Assembly (NCBI RefSeq): GCF_007828955.1
Contig: NZ_VIVR01000001.1
Location: forward strand, 1,798,001 to 1,862,000
From: Kitasatospora atroaurantiaca
GTDB lineage: Bacteria; Actinomycetota; Actinomycetes; Streptomycetales; Streptomycetaceae
Direction: 5' to 3'
Length of the DNA stretch: 64,000 nt
Shown here: positions 56,082 to 63,674 of the stretch, piece after piece
How positions within the stretch are numbered: the stretch's first letter is position 1
Layout of the letters: each line of letters starts with the position of its first letter
Notes under the pieces: generated by a model
What the model was told of the DNA's origin: nothing
Database searches by the model: none
What the model saw: the letters and a program-made list of their open reading frames with translations, nothing else
Made by a program: the position numbers and the translations under genes

Positions 56082-56978
56082 ATGTCCAAGAACCGCAGCG
56101 CCAAGCGCCGCCGGGTCAGCGTTGCCGTCGCCGGAGTGGCGGGCTTCGCCCTCGCCGCCGGAGTGGCCGTGAGCGCCTCCGCCGCCACGGGCGGCACCAC
56201 CGTCAGTGCCTCCGTCGCTCAGGCGAAGCAGCTCCGCGCCGTCAAGCCGACGATCGTGCTGGTGCACGGCGCCTGGTCCGACTCGTCCAGCTGGAGCGGC
56301 GTCGTCAAGCGCCTCCAGGCGGCCGGCTACCAGGTCGACGCCCCGGCCAACCCGCTGCGCGGCCTGAAGAGCGACTCCGCCTACCTGGCCGACTACCTCG
56401 AGACAATCCAGGGCCCGATCGTCCTGGTCGGCCACTCCTACGGCGGCGAGGTCATTACCAACGCCGCCACGGGCAACCCGAACGTCAAGGCGCTCGTCTA
56501 CATCGCCGCCCTGGCTCCGGACCAGGGCGAGAGCGCCGCGGTCATCAGCGCGGAGTTCCCCGGCAGCCACCTCAGCGACGACCCGAAGGCGCCGGTCCCC
56601 ACCGCGCTGAACGCCGTCCCGTTCACGCAGGGCGTCGGCGGCACCGGTATCGACCTGTACCTCAAGGCGGACAAGTACCGCGACGTGTTCCTCAGCGGCC
56701 GATTCAACAACGCGACCGCCGCCGAGCTCGCGGCCACCCAGCGCCCCCTGACCGCGCAGGGGCTGGTCGAGCCCTCCGGCACCCCGGCCTGGAAGACGAT
56801 CCCGTCTTGGTACCTCGTCGCGAGCGACGACCACACCATCCCGCCGGCTGCCGAGAAGTTCATGGCCGCGCGCGCCCACGCCCACACCGTCGAGGTCGAC
56901 GCGCCGCACGCGGTCGCGCTGACCGACCCGGGCGCCGTGACGAGCCTCATCGAAAAGGCCGTCGTCGCCCGGGGCTGA
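56082..56978 (+). CDS. Secreted alpha/beta hydrolase
   Basis: The 298-residue protein has a basic Sec/Tat-like signal (RSAKRRR and a hydrophobic stretch, cleavage near ASA-A, about residue 34). An alpha/beta hydrolase domain of the AB_hydrolase_6 / esterase-like group follows. The nucleophile elbow is GHSYGG (S119), an oxyanion HG motif lies in VLVHGAWSDS, and the likely catalytic His276 is in DAPHAVAL. ATG 56082 has GGGAGA 8 bases upstream. A TetR-type operator lies upstream, so it is probably induced together with the hydrolase at 58987. Confidence 0.87.
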   Translation: MSKNRSAKRRRVSVAVAGVAGFALAAGVAVSASAATGGTTVSASVAQAKQLRAVKPTIVLVHGAWSDSSSWSGVVKRLQAAGYQVDAPANPLRGLKSDSAYLADYLETIQGPIVLVGHSYGGEVITNAATGNPNVKALVYIAALAPDQGESAAVISAEFPGSHLSDDPKAPVPTALNAVPFTQGVGGTGIDLYLKADKYRDVFLSGRFNNATAAELAATQRPLTAQGLVEPSGTPAWKTIPSWYLVASDDHTIPPAAEKFMAARAHAHTVEVDAPHAVALTDPGAVTSLIEKAVVARG

Positions 56979-57130
56979 CCGGCCTACCATCGGCCTCCGC
57001 CGCTTCCACGGGGCGGCGGAGGCCCACCCCGCCCGGGTCCAAATCCCCGCCGAGGGCATCCCTGTGACCGCGCCCTGCGGAGCCCGCCGGCACCTCTCAC
57101 CCCGCTGCACAAGATCCATGGAAGGTCGTC

Positions 57131-58099
57131 ATGACCGAGAACACCGTGCCCCGTCCTGTCCTCGAACCCGCCGCACAGGCCTTCGCCGAGGCCACCGCGA
57201 ACCCGCCGTACCTGTTCAACCTCGCCACGGCCGAGGGCCGCAAGGCCGTCGACGAGGTGCAGTCCGGCGACATCGCCAAGCCCGCCGTCGACGAGGAATG
57301 GATCACCGTCGACGGCGGCCCCACCGGCTCCGTCCGGGCCCGCGTCGTCAAGCCGGTCGGGAGCCAGAGCCCTCTCCCGGTGATCATCTACATTCACGGT
57401 GCGGGCTGGGTGTTCGGCAATGCCCACACCCACGACCGCCTGGTCCGTGAGCTGGCCGTGGGCGCGAACGCCGCCGTGGTCTTCCCCGAGTACGACCTGT
57501 CGCCCGAGGCCCGCTATCCGGTCGCCATCGAGCAGAACTACGCGGTCGCGCAGTGGGTGGTCCGCGTCGGTGCGGCCAAGGGCCTGGACGCCACCCGAAT
57601 CGCGGTCGCCGGGGACTCGGTCGGCGGCAACATGGCCGCCGCGCTCACCTTGATGGCCAAGGAGCGCGGCGATGTCCCGCTGGTCCAGCAGGTCCTGTTC
57701 TACCCGGTGACCGACGCGAGCTGCAACACGCCCTCCTACCACCAGTTCGCCGAGGGCTACTTCCTGCGCCGCGACGGCATGCAGTGGTTCTGGGACCAGT
57801 ACACGACGGATGAGACCGAGAGGGCCCAGATCACCGCGTCGCCCCTTCGGGCCACGACCGAGCAGCTCGGGGATCTGCCGTCGGCGCTGGTCATCACCGC
57901 CGAGGCCGACGTCCTGCGCGACGAGGGCGAGGCGTATGCCAACAAGCTCCGCGAAGCCGGCGTGTCCGTCACCGCGGTCCGCTACCAGGGGATCATCCAC
58001 GACTTCGTGATGCTCAATGCCCTGCGTGAAACTTCCGCCGCCGAGGCAGCCATCAACCAGGCCGTCGACGTCCTGCGCAAGGCCCTGCACGCCAACTGA
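57131..58099 (+). CDS. Alpha/beta hydrolase (hormone-sensitive lipase-like family)
   Basis: The 322-residue cytoplasmic esterase-like enzyme has the oxyanion motif IYIHGAGWVFG (HGGG-type), the nucleophile GDSVGGN (S163), the acid in ITAEADVLRDEGE, and the histidine in GIIHDFVML. It follows the secreted hydrolase by 152 bases on the same strand and precedes a hairpin terminator. It is likely a carboxylesterase for a small ester; the substrate is unknown. Confidence 0.9.
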   Translation: MTENTVPRPVLEPAAQAFAEATANPPYLFNLATAEGRKAVDEVQSGDIAKPAVDEEWITVDGGPTGSVRARVVKPVGSQSPLPVIIYIHGAGWVFGNAHTHDRLVRELAVGANAAVVFPEYDLSPEARYPVAIEQNYAVAQWVVRVGAAKGLDATRIAVAGDSVGGNMAAALTLMAKERGDVPLVQQVLFYPVTDASCNTPSYHQFAEGYFLRRDGMQWFWDQYTTDETERAQITASPLRATTEQLGDLPSALVITAEADVLRDEGEAYANKLREAGVSVTAVRYQGIIHDFVMLNALRETSAAEAAINQAVDVLRKALHAN

Positions 58100-58111
58100 G
58101 ACGAAGTAGAA

Positions 58112-58162
58112 CAAGGCGAGGAGCCTCGAGCCGCGCTGCGGCCCGGGGCTCCTCGCGCCTTG
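58112..58162 (+). terminator. Terminator after the HSL-type hydrolase
   Basis: CAAGGCGAGGAGCC (58112-58125) pairs with GGCTCCTCGCGCCTTG (58147-58162) with one bulge. The loop contains CGAGCCGCGCTGCGGC, which can form a smaller inner stem. It begins 12 bases after the stop. Confidence 0.75.
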
Positions 58163-58294
58163 CCATGAAGGTGTGGCCTCCAGGAGATCACGCCGTTCCG
58201 GCCATTCGATCCTGGGCGTCCGGCGGACCCCGCCTGCGGCCATCGGTGCGGCCCAAGCCTTCCGGCACGCCTGGATGCCCGCCGACCTGGGAAC

Positions 58295-58885
58295 TCAGGC
58301 AGCAGACGACGACTGGCCCAGGACGGCGTGTGCGCCCTGTGCCAGCGCGCCGGAGACGGCCGGACCGTCGAGGTAGCCGCCGACCATGGCGCCGTCACGC
58401 AGCAGGACCAGCATGGCTGCGGCGGCGGACGGATCGGGGTGTCCGCAGGCGGCCGCCAGGGAGGTGAGGGCGTCGCGGAACCAAGCCCGGTGCTCGTCGA
58501 TGGCCCGGCGGACGGGGTGCTCGGGGTCGGGGTATTCCGCGGCGGCGTTGATGAACGGGCAGCCCCGGAAGCCGGCGCCGCAGGTCTCCTCAGCGATCCC
58601 GGCGACGAGCAGGTCGAGCACCTGCTCGGGAGAGGCGACCTCGGCGGCGCCGGCGGTGAACTGGGCCCGGATGGCGGCGTCGCGACCGCGCAGGTACGCC
58701 AGCACCAGATCGTCCTTGCTGCGGAAGTGCCGGTAGAACGTCGCCTTGGGGACCCTGCCCTCGGCGATCAGCCGGTCCACCCCGACGGCCTGGATCCCCT
58801 CGGCGTAGAAGAGCTTGGACGCGGTCTCCAGCAGCCGCTCACGCGGCTGCGACTTCGGGGCGGCACGGTCGGTCACAGCATCCAT
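58295..58885 (-). CDS. TetR-family transcriptional repressor
   Basis: The 196-residue repressor has an N-terminal HTH (ERLLETASKLFYAEGIQAVGV, RVPKATFYRHFRSKDDLVLAYL) and a ligand-binding C-terminal domain. GCGAGFRGCPFINAAAEYPD is typical of the subgroup close to LmrA/YxaF-like regulators. The start is ATG 58885; the longer frame to 58969 runs over the operators. Two operator palindromes (58900 and 58949) lie between it and the divergent hydrolase, so autoregulation and control of that gene are expected. Confidence 0.9.
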   Translation of the reverse strand: MDAVTDRAAPKSQPRERLLETASKLFYAEGIQAVGVDRLIAEGRVPKATFYRHFRSKDDLVLAYLRGRDAAIRAQFTAGAAEVASPEQVLDLLVAGIAEETCGAGFRGCPFINAAAEYPDPEHPVRRAIDEHRAWFRDALTSLAAACGHPDPSAAAAMLVLLRDGAMVGGYLDGPAVSGALAQGAHAVLGQSSSAA

Positions 58886-58899
58886 GCCCCCAGAGTAAC

Positions 58900-58913
58900 A
58901 GACAGGTCTGTCT
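58900..58913. promoter_or_regulatory. TetR-type operator, site 2 (TetR leader)
   Basis: AGACAG-GT-CTGTCT lies 15 bases upstream of the TetR start codon and overlaps its expected promoter or leader. It is the same half-site and spacing as sites 1 and 3. Confidence 0.8.
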
Positions 58914-58948
58914 TGACACTGGCCTGCATGGATGCTCTGCTTGAGGCA

Positions 58949-58962
58949 AGACAGAACTGTCT
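58949..58962. promoter_or_regulatory. TetR-type operator, site 3 (hydrolase promoter)
   Basis: AGACAG-AA-CTGTCT, extended by GTCT as in site 1, lies 25 bases upstream of the ATG at 58987. Of the 20 bases around it, 19 are identical with site 1 (55937-55956), three kilobases away. Confidence 0.8.
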
Positions 58963-58986
58963 GTCTCAATCGAAGGAGTGGTGAGC

Positions 58987-59799
58987 ATGTCCACGAAGTC
59001 CATCGTCCTGATCCACGGTCTGTGGCTGAGCCCGCACAGCTGGCGGCCCTGGATCGACCGGTACGAGGCCCAGGGCTACACCGTCCACGCCCCGGCCTGG
59101 CCCGGCGTCTCCGAGCTGCACGAGCCGCTCGACCACGACCGGGCGCCCGCCGGCCTGGGTGTGCGAGAGATCGCCGACCACTACGAGCGTTTCCTGCGCA
59201 CCCTGGACGAGCAGCCCGTCATCATCGGCCACTCCTTCGGCGGCCTGGTCACCCAGATCCTGCTGGACCGCGGTCTCGGCGCCGCCGGCGTCGCCCTGCA
59301 CCCCGCGCAGGCCAAGGGCGTCCTGCGCCTGCCGCTGTCCACCCTGCTCGCCACCCGGCCCGTTCTCGGCAACCCCGCCAACCTGCGCCGTACCGTCAAG
59401 CTCACCGACCGCCAGTTCCGCTACGCCTTCGCCAACACGGTCACCAAGGAGCAGGCCGCCACCGAGCGCGCCCGCTGGTCCGTGCCCGGCGTGGGCCGTC
59501 CCCTGTTCCAGGCCGGCTTCGCCAACTTCACCCCCGCGCGCAGCGCCGCCACCGCCATCCGGTTCGACAACTCCGACCGCGCACCGCTGCTGCTCGTGGG
59601 CGGCACGGCCGACCACATCGTGCCGGCCGCGGTCGTCCGCGAGACCCACCGCCGCTACCGACGGGCCAAGGCGCTCACTGAGTACAAGGAGTACGCCGGC
59701 CGGGACCACGGCACGGCCCTGCACGAGGGCTGGGAGACCGTCGCGGACGACGTCCTCGACTGGGCTCGGCAGGTGCGACGACCCGCCCACACCTACTGA
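58987..59799 (+). CDS. Alpha/beta hydrolase
   Basis: The 270-residue alpha/beta hydrolase has IVLIHGLWLSPHSW at the start, the nucleophile GHSFGG (S83), LLVGGTADHIVP with the probable acid, and the histidine in AGRDHGTALHEGW. ATG 58987 has AAGGAG 8 bases upstream; two in-frame GTG codons just before it are less likely. It is divergent from the TetR gene with operator site 3 in front, so repression by that TetR is likely. Substrate unknown. Confidence 0.88.
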   Translation: MSTKSIVLIHGLWLSPHSWRPWIDRYEAQGYTVHAPAWPGVSELHEPLDHDRAPAGLGVREIADHYERFLRTLDEQPVIIGHSFGGLVTQILLDRGLGAAGVALHPAQAKGVLRLPLSTLLATRPVLGNPANLRRTVKLTDRQFRYAFANTVTKEQAATERARWSVPGVGRPLFQAGFANFTPARSAATAIRFDNSDRAPLLLVGGTADHIVPAAVVRETHRRYRRAKALTEYKEYAGRDHGTALHEGWETVADDVLDWARQVRRPAHTY

Positions 59800-59819
59800 T
59801 ACCGAACCGCGAGCTTCAG

Positions 59820-60404
59820 ATGCTTACCGCAACCCCGCACCATCGCGGTGGTCGGATCACACAGGCACCTGAGCATGAGGCGCTCGCCTCCGCCGTCGAC
59901 CGCCGTCCCCCTCGTCAGGAGGACCGCACGAGGTCCACATGCCAACCGATTGCGGGCGCCGTGCTCTCCTGCGAGTGGACGGCGGCGACGGATCACCCGA
60001 CCGTCCACATCCGCCACCACGTCGCCGAAGCCCTGCACGCGCTCGGCTTCGCGCAGGACCGCATCGATGACGTCGTCCTGGCCGCCTCCGAGCTCGCGGC
60101 CAACGCCACCGAACACGCCGAAGGCCCCTACCGCCTCCTTCTCCACAACGCTGGGCCCACCTACCTCTTGGAGTGTCACGACCACAGCAGCACGCTCCCG
60201 CCCGTCGACCCCCGTCCGGCACCGCCGACTCACGACTCGCCCCTCAGCGAACCCGACGCCGACGCGCTACTGACGCAGCTGGGAGAGCGTGGCCGCGGAC
60301 TCGCCATGCTCAGCCATCTCTCCAACGGGCGCCTCAGCGCCCAAACGACGCCCACCGGCAAGAAGGTGCTCGTCACCCTCATACGCGACGCGAGGAAGGC
60401 GTGA
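59820..60404 (+). CDS. RsbW-like ATP-binding protein (anti-sigma / histidine kinase-like fold)
   Basis: The 194-residue protein contains a HATPase_c_2 domain (about 50-190). The N box is ELAANATEHAEGP (E91, N95, H99) and the glycine box is GERGRGLAMLSHL. Streptomycetes have many such small ATPases; a few act as anti-sigma factors, most are orphan. The first about 45 residues look poorly ordered and the start may lie downstream. No sigma factor or antagonist is adjacent. Confidence 0.75.
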   Translation: MLTATPHHRGGRITQAPEHEALASAVDRRPPRQEDRTRSTCQPIAGAVLSCEWTAATDHPTVHIRHHVAEALHALGFAQDRIDDVVLAASELAANATEHAEGPYRLLLHNAGPTYLLECHDHSSTLPPVDPRPAPPTHDSPLSEPDADALLTQLGERGRGLAMLSHLSNGRLSAQTTPTGKKVLVTLIRDARKA

Positions 60405-60581
60405 TCCCGCTCTGCCCTCAATGGAACCGAATGGTCCCTGCTCTCTGTGCCACAGGGGCTCCGGCTCCGGCTCTGTCGCTGGCACCCGCGCCGCGCCCCG
60501 ACGCGAAGCCCGACCCGGCTGGACGACCCGCGCCCCAGGGCGTAGGGAACAGGTCTGTCAGTGCTTGGCGCTCCAGTTCTT

Positions 60582-61140
60582 TCACCTGGCCGGCTCACCC
60601 GTTCGTCGGGAGATCCACGCCCCGGCCTGTGCCAACGCCTCATCGGCCTCCGGATGATCCCGACGTAGAAATGGAAGACATGGAACGCCTCCGGCCACAC
60701 GACCGCCCCGGCGGCTACCGCAGACTCACCGAATTCGGTCGAATACGACAACAGGACTTCGAAATCACCGACGTGAACCAGGACCGGCGGCAGGCCGCTC
60801 AGATCCCCGCGGTTGGGACTCGCGTAAGGATCGTGAACGTTTCCCTCGGGCAGATAGTGACGCGTGATCGCGGCGAGCACGTCGCTGTTCCCGAAGAACG
60901 GGTCGACAGCCACTCGTGACGTCAACGTCTCCCCGACAGGTGCGGCGAGATCAGGAACGCTCCGGCCGACCGGCGTCCCTGAGCCTGAGAAGCAGCGCGG
61001 CGCTCAGGCCGCCACCCGCGGAGTCACCCGCGACGACGATCTTCGTCGGATCGACGCCACCCGGCCCGATCAGCCACTCATTCATTTGCGACGACGTCGT
61101 CGAGACCGGTCCGCCGCTGAGGAGAATCACGAGAGTGTCA
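60582..61140 (-). pseudogene. Frameshifted alpha/beta hydrolase (HSL-like) remnant
   Basis: Pieces of one hydrolase appear in successive minus-strand frames: [20 protein letters not shown] with the nucleophile (about 61050-60990), AVDPFFGNSDVLAAITRHYL and PPVLVHVGDFEVLLSYSTEF (60925-60660), and PEADEALAQAG to a stop at 60582. At least three frame changes separate them, and the N-terminal part with the HGGG motif is missing beyond about 61140. It resembles a 2-isopropenyl/acetyl-hydrolase family member and is not functional. Confidence 0.75.
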
Positions 61141-61162
61141 GTTTTCTACCATGGCTTGTCGT

Positions 61163-61239
61163 CCTCGTATCCGAGGGTGCGCGTGTTCCGACCCTAGCTT
61201 TGAGGGTGTCAGCCCGGCAGAGACAGGGAGCTGGCTGAC
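61163..61239. promoter_or_regulatory. Nested palindromes upstream of the DsbA-MBL-MIP operon
   Basis: CCTCG-TATC-CGAGG (61163-61176), ACCCT-n7-AGGGT (61191-61207) and GTCAGCC-n18-GGCTGAC (61208-61239) lie in the 100 bases before the operon. The last encloses AGACAG, one half of the nearby TetR site. They are candidate operators; the regulator could be the AraC protein at the window end or the TetR protein. Confidence 0.35.
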
Positions 61240-61260
61240 GGAATTCGGAAAGGACGACAC

Positions 61261-61914
61261 ATGATGACCTCCGCGGGGCGCATTCCACTGACCTACGCCT
61301 TCGACGCCTACTGCGGGTGGTGCTACAGCTTCGGCCCGGCCCTCCACGAGTTCGCCGCCGCCAACGCGGACCGGATCGAGCTGAGGGTGCTGTCCGGCGG
61401 CCTGTTCACCGGCACGCGCGCGTTGCCGGTGTCCGCCTACCCGCACATCCCCGGGGCCAACGAGCGCATCGCCCAGCTGACGGGTGTCACGTTCGGCGAC
61501 GGCTACGGTGCCGCGCTGGTGGACGGCACGGTGGTCATGGACTCCGCCGACGCCGCCACGGGCCTGGTCGCCCTGCGCAGCCAGCCGGGCGCGAACGCCC
61601 TGGATGCCGCCGCCGCCATGCAGCGCGCCTGGTACGTCGACGGCCGTAGCCTCTCCGACGCCGAGGTCTACCGGGACATAGCCGCCGAACTGGGCCTGAA
61701 CGCCGACGCGGTGACGGCCGCATACGCCTCGCCCGCCACCCGTGCAGAGGCCGCGGCCGACTTCCTGAAGGTGCGCCGTCTGGGCGTTGACGGCTACCCG
61801 ACGCTGCTGCTGCACACCGCCCACGGCACCGACCGTCTGGGCGGTCCCGTCTCCTCGGCCGACGCGCTCACCTGTGCCCTGGACCAGCACCTGGCCGTCG
61901 CCACAGGCGCCTGA
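61261..61914 (+). CDS. DsbA-family thioredoxin-fold oxidoreductase
   Basis: The 217-residue protein has the redox motif CGWC (C18, C21) in TYAFDAYCGWCYSFG, an alpha-helical insert, and the cis-Pro loop RRLGVDGYPTLLLHT. This places it with the cytoplasmic DsbA/FrnE-like family, not with secreted DsbA, since no signal peptide is present. AAGGA lies 7-8 bases upstream of the ATG. An MBL-fold gene follows after 50 bases and a MIP channel after that. The partner proteins are unknown. Confidence 0.9.
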   Translation: MMTSAGRIPLTYAFDAYCGWCYSFGPALHEFAAANADRIELRVLSGGLFTGTRALPVSAYPHIPGANERIAQLTGVTFGDGYGAALVDGTVVMDSADAATGLVALRSQPGANALDAAAAMQRAWYVDGRSLSDAEVYRDIAAELGLNADAVTAAYASPATRAEAAADFLKVRRLGVDGYPTLLLHTAHGTDRLGGPVSSADALTCALDQHLAVATGA

Positions 61915-61964
61915 ACCCACCCTTACAACACTTCGACCACAACACCCGGAAAGGCAGTACCCCC

Positions 61965-62777
61965 ATGTCGACCACCCTGACGTACACCGTCCACACCGCC
62001 GACGACACCGGCCTGCACAAGTCGTCCGTCCTGATCACCGGCGAGCGCGAAGCCCTACTCGTCGACGGCCAGTTCACACTGGCCGAGCAGCACCGGGTGC
62101 TGGCGGACATCATCGACAGCGGCAAGCAGCTGACCACCGTGGTGGTCACCACCTCCGACCCCGACTACTACTTCGGCCTGGAAGTGATCCGCCAGGCGTT
62201 CCCGGACGTCCGGATCGTCGCCACAGTCACCACCGTGGAGAGGATCAAGGCCAGCTGGGAAGGCAAGCTCAAGACCTGGGCGCACCTGGGCCGGAATCTG
62301 CCCACGGAGGTGATCGTTCCGGAGGTGCTGGACGGGGACCGCGTCAGCATCGAGGGCCACGACTTCGAGCTCCGCGGCGGCCACCCGGACCTGGTCTGGC
62401 GCACGGAGTACCTGTGGCAGCCCGAGGACCGCGCGGTGGTGGGCGGGGTATTGCTCTTCGCCGGCCTCCACGTGTGGACCGCTGACACTGCCAAGCCGCG
62501 CGAGCGGTCCGCCTGGGCGGAGACGCTTGACGAGATGGAGCGGCTCGCCCCGCGCTTCGTTGTGGCCGGCCACCGCTCCGCCGACTCCGCCACCGACGCC
62601 TCCGTGATCGCGTACACGCGCAACTACCTCGCCGAGTTCGAGAAGGAGCTGGCCGCGAGCGGCAACGACTCCGAGGCGCTGAAGGCCGCGCTCTTGGAGC
62701 GCCACCCGGACCTGGGCCTGCTGGTGGCCCTGGACCTGGGCGCCAAGGTCGCCACCGGCGAGATGACGTGGGGCTGA
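61965..62777 (+). CDS. MBL-fold protein lacking the metal-binding motif
   Basis: The 270-residue protein has the metallo-beta-lactamase fold outline: SSVLITGEREALLVDGQFT, then VVVTTSDPDYYFGLEVIRQAFP, a middle RGGHPDLVW, and VVAGHRSADSA near the end. The hallmark T-H-x-H-x-D-H is T62-T-S-D-P-D-Y68, so three metal-binding histidines are replaced by Thr63, Asp65 and Tyr68. Only Asp67 remains. It is unlikely to bind two zinc ions in the usual way. It is co-transcribed with the DsbA-like gene and, 3 bases later, with the MIP gene. Confidence 0.85.
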   Translation: MSTTLTYTVHTADDTGLHKSSVLITGEREALLVDGQFTLAEQHRVLADIIDSGKQLTTVVVTTSDPDYYFGLEVIRQAFPDVRIVATVTTVERIKASWEGKLKTWAHLGRNLPTEVIVPEVLDGDRVSIEGHDFELRGGHPDLVWRTEYLWQPEDRAVVGGVLLFAGLHVWTADTAKPRERSAWAETLDEMERLAPRFVVAGHRSADSATDASVIAYTRNYLAEFEKELAASGNDSEALKAALLERHPDLGLLVALDLGAKVATGEMTWG

Positions 62778-62780
62778 GCG

Positions 62781-63674
62781 ATGCTCACCTCCGCCCGTGT
62801 GCCCGCGCGGCGGGCCACCGGGACGACGTCCGGCGGCACCGGCAGAGCCGGGGCCGCCGGACGCCCCGCGCCCTCGGGCGGCACGACCGCCCGGGCCGCG
62901 GCCACCGTTGAGTTCGCCCTCACCGGCGGCGTGCTGTTCGTCCTGGTCACCGCCGTCCGATGGGTGATGGCCTCCCCGCCCGGCCTGGCCCTGCCCGGCC
63001 CGCACCTCCAGCTCGCGGCCGTGGCCGTGATCGTCGGGGCGGCGCTCGCATGGGCGCTGTCCTCACCGTGGGGCCGTCGGTCCGGCGGCCACCTCAACCC
63101 GGCCGCCACCCTCGCCCTGTGGGTGGCCGGCGCCTTCCCCGGCCGCCGCGTCCTGCCGTACATGACCGCCCAGCTCACAGGTTCCCTGGCCGGCACCGGC
63201 CTGGCCCGCCTCGTCTGGGGCCCGGTTGTCGGCGATCGTATGGCCTACACTGCGGTCCGGCCCGCTCCCTCCCTGTCGGCCGCCGCCTTGTTCACCGCCG
63301 AAGCCGCCGCCACCGCGGCGATCCTCACTGTCGCCCTGCTGGCGATGTCCCGCCCCGCGTGGACACGCTGGATCCCGGCCGCCCTGCCCTTCGCCACGGC
63401 CGTGGTCATCGTCATCCTCGGCACCCTCACCGGCGGGTCCGCCAACCCCGCCCGCCAGTTCGGCCCCGCCGTCTGGGCCCACCAGCCCGTCTACTGGTCA
63501 CATCTGTGGATCTACCTGGTGGCACCGCTCGCAGGAGCGGCCCTCCCCGCCCTGGTCATCCGGTACCGATCCCATCGCCCCCGCCGCTCTCCCCACTCTC
63601 CGAGGAGTGACCCCGCACGGTTGCGCGGAAGGCGATCGGAGACTGACCTGTGCGCTGATGGAAGTACTTGCTGA
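62781..63674 (+). CDS. MIP/aquaporin-family membrane channel
   Basis: The 297-residue protein has six predicted helices and both NPA loops, GGHLNPAATLALW and GGSANPARQFGP. The N-terminus is a 40-residue Gly/Arg/Thr-rich extension. It may conduct water, glycerol or a small metalloid acid. The frame runs about 119 bases past the stop of the convergent AraC gene. The last 35 residues (Arg/Ser/Pro-rich) look like chance coding, so a recent loss of the original stop is possible. It starts 3 bases after the MBL gene. Confidence 0.82.
   Translation: MLTSARVPARRATGTTSGGTGRAGAAGRPAPSGGTTARAAATVEFALTGGVLFVLVTAVRWVMASPPGLALPGPHLQLAAVAVIVGAALAWALSSPWGRRSGGHLNPAATLALWVAGAFPGRRVLPYMTAQLTGSLAGTGLARLVWGPVVGDRMAYTAVRPAPSLSAAALFTAEAAATAAILTVALLAMSRPAWTRWIPAALPFATAVVIVILGTLTGGSANPARQFGPAVWAHQPVYWSHLWIYLVAPLAGAALPALVIRYRSHRPRRSPHSPRSDPARLRGRRSETDLCADGSTC

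Noticed and set aside
60173..60919. A 248-residue plus-strand frame
   Set aside because: It is out of frame with the RsbW-like gene, then antisense to the decayed hydrolase, and has no domain.
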